Assembly: GCA_958477465.1 (NCBI GenBank) | Contig: CAUEFX010000074.1 | Coordinates: 1 to 18,502, forward strand | Direction: 5' to 3' | DNA: 18,502 nt | Origin: an uncultured Bacteroides sp. | GTDB lineage: Bacteria; Bacteroidota; Bacteroidia; Bacteroidales; Bacteroidaceae | Shown: positions 14,903-18,502 of the stretch, piece by piece | How the letters are laid out: each line of letters opens with the position of its first letter | Position numbering within the stretch: the first letter of the stretch is position 1 | Position numbers and translations under genes: made by a program | The notes under the pieces: model-generated | What the model saw: only the letters and a program-made list of their open reading frames with translations | Database searches by the model: none | Told to the model about the DNA's origin: nothing

Positions 14903-14951
14903 GGGGATAGTATTTGTGTTTCTACGTGAATCACGCTTACAGAAAGTAAGC
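14849..14951 (+). promoter_or_regulatory. Candidate attenuator structures after the thr leader peptide
   Basis: Leader codons 5-8 (14849-14859, AAGTACTATCC) can pair with 14905-14915 just after the stop: 11 bp with one G-U. Two small adjacent hairpins follow: CGTG-AAT-CACG (14925-14935) and GCTTAC-AGAAA-GTAAGC (14935-14951). The position of the ribosome on the Thr codons would decide whether the first pairing forms. No U run follows the last hairpin, so the mechanism may not be simple intrinsic termination. Confidence 0.4.
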
Positions 14952-15034
14952 AAATTCAATTTAAATTATTTTAGTTGTAAATTAAACCATTGCTTTCCGT
15001 GAAAGGGGGCATTGCTAAATATTAAAGTATCTGC

Positions 15035-17470
15035 ATGAAAGTAATGAAATTCGGCGGAACATCCGTAGGTTCCGTGAACAGCATTTTAAGCGTAAAGAGA
15101 ATAGTAGAGTCGGTCGGTGAACCGGTGATTGTAGTCGTTTCCGCATTGGGCGGTATTACCGATAAGTTGATTAACACCTCGAAGATGGCAGCTATGGGCG
15201 ATGCGGCTTATGAAGGAGAATTCCGTGAGATTGTGTATCGTCATGTAGAGATGATCAAGGAGGTGATTCCGGCAGGAGAGCGGCAAGCTTCTTTGCAACG
15301 CCGGGTCGGGGAACTGCTTAATGAACTGAAAGACATCTTCCAGGGAATTTATCTGATTAAAGACCTTTCTCCGAAAACATCGGATACTATTGTAAGCTAT
15401 GGCGAACGGTTGTCTTCCATTATTGTGGCCGAGTTGATTGATGGCGCTCAATGGTTCGATTCGCGTACTTTTATAAAGACGGAGCGGAAACATTCCAAGC
15501 ATACGCTCGATACGGAACTGACCCAGCGGTTGGTGAAAGAGACATTCCGGGAAATTCCGAAAGTATCATTGGTGCCGGGATTCATTTCATCGGACAAGCA
15601 GACTGGAGATGTTACGAATCTCGGCCGTGGCGGCTCGGACTATACTGCGTCTATCATTGCTGCCGCTCTTGATGCCGATAGCCTGGAGATATGGACCGAT
15701 GTAGACGGATTCATGACAGCCGATCCACGGGTTATTTCCACCGCTTATACCATTAACGAACTGAGTTATGTGGAGGCTACCGAACTTTGTAACTTCGGTG
15801 CCAAAGTGGTATATCCGCCCACTATCTACCCGGTTTGCCATAAGAATATCCCCATATTAATAAAGAATACATTCAATCCCGAAGGTACGGGCACCATTAT
15901 CAAACAGGAGGTTTCCGATCCGCAAACGAAAGCGATTAAGGGTATCTCTTCTATCAACGACACCAGCTTGATTACCGTACAAGGTCTTGGTATGGTGGGA
16001 GTGATCGGTGTTAACTACCGTATTTTCAAAGCCTTGGCAAAGAATGGCATCAGCGTGTTTCTCGTGTCACAGGCTTCTTCAGAAAACAGTACATCTATCG
16101 GTGTGCGTAATGCCGATGCCGATTTGGCTTGCGAGGTGCTGAACGAAGAGTTTGCGAAAGAAATAGAGATGGGAGAGATTTCTCCTATTCAGGCAGAGAA
16201 GAATCTGGCTACCGTGGCTATTGTCGGTGAAAACATGAAGCATACTCCGGGCATAGCGGGTAAGCTATTCGGTACGTTAGGACGGAACGGTATAAATGTA
16301 ATAGCTTGCGCACAAGGAGCATCGGAAACGAATATCTCGTTTGTGGTCGATTACAAATCACTGCGCAAGTCACTGAATGTTATTCACGACTCCTTCTTCC
16401 TGTCGGAGTATCAGGTATTGAATCTCTTTATTTGCGGTATCGGTACGGTAGGCGGCAGCCTGATCGAGCAGATTCGTTCTCAGCAAGAGAAACTGAAAGT
16501 GGAAAACGGATTGAAACTTCATGTGGTGGGTATTGCCGATGCTACGAAAGCCATGTTCAGCCGTGATGGCTTCGACCTGACAAACTACCGCCGGGAATTG
16601 GAAGAGAAGGGGAAAGAGAATACCCTCGAATCATTGCGCGACGAGATTATCGGTATGAATATCTTTAACTCCGTTTTTGTGGATTGTACGGCAAGCGCGG
16701 GAGTGGCTTCCCTTTATAAAGATCTGTTGTCGCACAATGTGTCTGTGGTGGCTGCCAATAAGATAGCCGCCTCCTCCAAGTACGAAAATTATCGCGAGTT
16801 GAAGCAGATAGCCCGTCAACGGGGAGTGAAATACCTGTTTGAAACGAATGTGGGAGCAGGGCTTCCTATCATCAATACCATAAATGACCTGATTCATAGT
16901 GGTGATAAGATTCTGAAGATAGAGGCTGTCTTAAGCGGCACATTGAATTATATCTTCAACAAAATCAGTGCCGATATTCCATTTAGCCGCACGATAAAGA
17001 TGGCGCAGGAAGAACGGTACTCCGAACCCGATCCGCGTATCGACCTTAGTGGAAAAGATGTAATCCGCAAACTCGTTATTCTGGCACGCGAAGCCGGATA
17101 TAAGCTGGAGCAGGAGGACGTGGAGAAGAACCTCTTTGTGCCGAATGACTTCTTTGAAGGTTCGTTGGATGACTTCTGGAAGCGTGTGCCGAGCCTGGAT
17201 GCAGACTTTGAAGCCCGCCGACAGGTATTGGAAAAAGAGAACAAGCATTGGCGCTTCGTTGCCAAACTGGAAAACGGAAAAGCATCTGTCGGCTTGCAGG
17301 AGGTAGGAGCCAATCATCCGTTCTATGGTTTGGAGGGAAGTAACAATATTATTCTTCTGACAACAGAGCGTTACAAAGAATATCCGATGATGATTCAAGG
17401 ATACGGTGCCGGAGCGGGGGTAACTGCTGCGGGGGTGTTTGCGGATATAATGAGTATAGCGAATGTTTAG
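15035..17470 (+). CDS. thrA: Bifunctional aspartokinase / homoserine dehydrogenase
   Basis: 811 aa (E. coli ThrA 820). The N-terminal aspartokinase phosphorylates aspartate: KFGGTSVG at residues 5-12, SYGERLSS, and RGGSDYTAS followed by IWTDVDGFMTADPR. Two ACT-like regulatory segments follow (ITVQGLGMVGVIG and VAIVGENMKHTPGIAG, about 310-460), the likely site of threonine feedback. The C-terminal NAD(P)-dependent homoserine dehydrogenase starts at the Rossmann motif GIGTVGGS near residue 468 and contains TNVGAGLPIINT and AVLSGTLNYIF. The start MKVMKFGG is the normal family start. It lies after the thr leader peptide and before the apgM-like gene, the usual Bacteroides threonine cluster. The stop codon is followed after 3 nt by an inverted-repeat unit. 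Confidence 0.97.
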   Translation: MKVMKFGGTSVGSVNSILSVKRIVESVGEPVIVVVSALGGITDKLINTSKMAAMGDAAYEGEFREIVYRHVEMIKEVIPAGERQASLQRRVGELLNELKDIFQGIYLIKDLSPKTSDTIVSYGERLSSIIVAELIDGAQWFDSRTFIKTERKHSKHTLDTELTQRLVKETFREIPKVSLVPGFISSDKQTGDVTNLGRGGSDYTASIIAAALDADSLEIWTDVDGFMTADPRVISTAYTINELSYVEATELCNFGAKVVYPPTIYPVCHKNIPILIKNTFNPEGTGTIIKQEVSDPQTKAIKGISSINDTSLITVQGLGMVGVIGVNYRIFKALAKNGISVFLVSQASSENSTSIGVRNADADLACEVLNEEFAKEIEMGEISPIQAEKNLATVAIVGENMKHTPGIAGKLFGTLGRNGINVIACAQGASETNISFVVDYKSLRKSLNVIHDSFFLSEYQVLNLFICGIGTVGGSLIEQIRSQQEKLKVENGLKLHVVGIADATKAMFSRDGFDLTNYRRELEEKGKENTLESLRDEIIGMNIFNSVFVDCTASAGVASLYKDLLSHNVSVVAANKIAASSKYENYRELKQIARQRGVKYLFETNVGAGLPIINTINDLIHSGDKILKIEAVLSGTLNYIFNKISADIPFSRTIKMAQEERYSEPDPRIDLSGKDVIRKLVILAREAGYKLEQEDVEKNLFVPNDFFEGSLDDFWKRVPSLDADFEARRQVLEKENKHWRFVAKLENGKASVGLQEVGANHPFYGLEGSNNIILLTTERYKEYPMMIQGYGAGAGVTAAGVFADIMSIANV

Positions 17471-17473
17471 GAA

Positions 17474-17516
17474 GGCCTCTTCCCCGACCCCTCTCCGTGG
17501 GAGAGGGGAGAAGTTA
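17474..17516. repeat. GC-rich repeat with 9-bp hairpin, left copy
   Basis: It contains the perfect hairpin CCCCTCTCC (17488-17496), GTG, GGAGAGGGG (17500-17508) and begins GGCCTC. An inverted copy lies at 17662-17708. It starts 3 nt after the thrA stop. No T run follows, so it is not a standard terminator, although it may protect the thrA mRNA end. Hairpins of this CCCTCTCC/GGAGAGGG type occur as dispersed repeats in many bacteria. Confidence 0.75.
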
Positions 17517-17636
17517 GTACTGCTTTGTGAGGATAAAGGCTGTGTTGTTTGGTGAGAGAGAAGTTGGTGCTGCTTTATGAGAAAGAAATTTGTACAGCTT
17601 TGTGAAAATAGAAGTTTGTGTTGTTTTATGAAAAGA
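17510..17636. repeat. Degenerate tandem array, period about 26 bp, five units
   Basis: Units lie at 17510-17535, 17536-17559, 17560-17584, 17585-17610 and 17611-17636, with lengths 26, 24, 25, 26 and 26. The shared pattern is GAAGTTtGTgcTGcTTTgTG followed by a purine-rich tail; unit 2 is the most diverged. The array fills the space between the two inverted GC-rich repeats. Confidence 0.65.
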
Positions 17637-17641
17637 TGAAT

Positions 17642-18502
17642 ATGGAAGAATCAAATAGAAGTAACTTTCCCCCCCTCTCCCACGGAGAGGGGGCCGGGGG
17701 GCGAGGCCCCAAACACCTCATCATCATCGGTGATGGAATGGCCGATTGGCCGGTAAAATCATTAGGAAACAAGACACTCCTGCAATATGCGAAAACTCCT
17801 TATATGGACAAATTGGCCCGCATGGGACGCAATGGCAGGCTGAAAACGGTTGCCGATGGCTTTCATCCCGGTAGCGAGGTGGCAAACATGTCAGTGCTCG
17901 GATATGATCTTCCGAAAGTGTACGAAGGGCGTGGACCGCTCGAGGCGGCAAGCATCGGAGTAGACTTGCAGCCGGGAGAGATGGCGATGCGCTGCAATAT
18001 TATTTGCATTGAGGGAGACCATATAAAGAATCATTCGGCCGGACATATTTCGACGGAAGAGGCCGATGTCTTGATTCAATATTTGCAGGAGCATTTGGGC
18101 TCAGACCGGGTCCGTTTCCATACCGGTGTTCAATACCGGCATCTGCTGGTTATCAAAGGAGGAAACAAGCAATTGGATTGCACTCCCCCCCATGATGTGC
18201 CATTGAAACCTTTCCGGCCGTTGATGGTAAAACCGTTGGCGCCGGAAGCGGAAGAGACGGCTGCGCTTATCAATGACCTGATTTTGAAGTCACAGGAGTT
18301 GCTGAAGAATCATCCGCTGAATTTGAAGCGTATGGCCGAAGGCAAGGACCCTGCCAATAGTATCTGGCCTTGGAGTCCGGGATACCGTCCGCAGATGAAA
18401 ACGTTCTCGGAGGTTTTTCCGGAAGTAAAAAAGGGAGCCGTTATTTCTGCTGTCGATCTGATAAACGGAATCGGTTATTATGCTGATTTACGTCGCATCG
18501 CA
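17642..18502 (+). CDS. apgM: ApgM-like phosphoglycerate mutase family protein, probable homoserine kinase (3' end cut by window)
   Basis: Open to the window end (287 codons seen; family about 400 aa). The body starts at KHLIIIGDGMADWPV, with the metal-ligand Asp of GDGM, then FHPGSEVANMSVLGYDLPKVYEGRGPLEAAS and MRCNIICIEGDHIKNHSAGHIS, all typical of BPG-independent phosphoglycerate mutases of the archaeal type. In Bacteroides this gene sits between thrA and thrC where thrB is missing, and comparative and fitness studies I recall assign it homoserine kinase activity, so I infer a role in threonine synthesis. The usual start (M-K-H) is absent: the codon before KH is CCC and belongs to a GC-rich repeat. 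Translation must begin upstream, at ATG 17642 (chosen; purine-rich tract at suitable spacing) or ATG 17636. This adds some 22-25 residues (NFPPLSHGEGAGGRGP) encoded by the repeat. Confidence 0.85.
   Translation, partial: MEESNRSNFPPLSHGEGAGGRGPKHLIIIGDGMADWPVKSLGNKTLLQYAKTPYMDKLARMGRNGRLKTVADGFHPGSEVANMSVLGYDLPKVYEGRGPLEAASIGVDLQPGEMAMRCNIICIEGDHIKNHSAGHISTEEADVLIQYLQEHLGSDRVRFHTGVQYRHLLVIKGGNKQLDCTPPHDVPLKPFRPLMVKPLAPEAEETAALINDLILKSQELLKNHPLNLKRMAEGKDPANSIWPWSPGYRPQMKTFSEVFPEVKKGAVISAVDLINGIGYYADLRRIA
17662..17708. repeat. GC-rich repeat, right (inverted) copy overlapping the apgM start
   Basis: The reverse complement matches 17474-17516 over nearly its whole length, including the hairpin CCCCCTCTCC-CAC-GGAGAGGGGG and the outer GGCCTC. 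With the left copy it bounds a unit of about 235 bp. Its end lies directly against the first native codons of apgM and is translated as part of that protein. Confidence 0.75.

Noticed and set aside
17488..17508. GC-rich hairpin after thrA as an intrinsic terminator
   Set aside because: The stem is strong but no T run follows, and an inverted copy exists at 17662-17708. It is better read as a repeat, and apgM is expected to be co-transcribed with thrA.

Overview
The window reads as chromosomal DNA from a gut-type Bacteroides. All recognisable proteins are Bacteroidales-like. Two or three upstream regions carry the Bacteroidetes -7 box TAnnTTTG instead of an E. coli-type -35/-10 pair, and Shine-Dalgarno sequences are weak. 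I cannot name the species.

Layout, left to right. (1) A + strand operon with 4-nt ATGA overlaps: metA (5' end cut by the window), an rlhA/ydcP-type U32 protein, and a membrane lipoprotein with an SH3-like region and a C-terminal zinc ribbon. (2) Two minus-strand genes: a PL6 polysaccharide lyase lipoprotein, then a TonB-dependent receptor, with no SusC/SusD-like pair beside them. (3) A 790-bp gap with a good promoter, a long rod-like inverted repeat, three copies of one motif and an intrinsic terminator, leading to a + strand PAP2 phosphatase. (4) A minus-strand series: ansA (type I asparaginase), radA, a GxxExxY gene, a COG2509-like FAD protein, and a LuxR-type regulator whose receiver lacks the phospho-acceptor. 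(5) A + strand threonine locus: a Thr/Met-rich leader peptide, thrA (aspartokinase-homoserine dehydrogenase) and an apgM-like gene that runs off the window and probably supplies homoserine kinase activity. metA and thrA compete for the homoserine branch point but lie about 15 kb apart here.

The most unusual feature is how small repeat elements sit against genes. A 584-bp unit (11525-12108) carries a GxxExxY (PD-(D/E)XK-like) gene and a 26-bp tandem array between 36-bp inverted repeats. It lies exactly between radA and the FAD gene, and its ends reach into the radA stop codon and the FAD start codon. A 78-bp palindromic repeat is inserted in frame inside the FAD gene. A third unit (17474-17708), also inverted repeats around a tandem array with a period near 26 bp, lies between thrA and apgM. 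It appears to have replaced the native apgM start codon and now encodes that protein's N-terminus. The structured region at 8026-8439 is a further candidate for an undescribed RNA or regulatory element.
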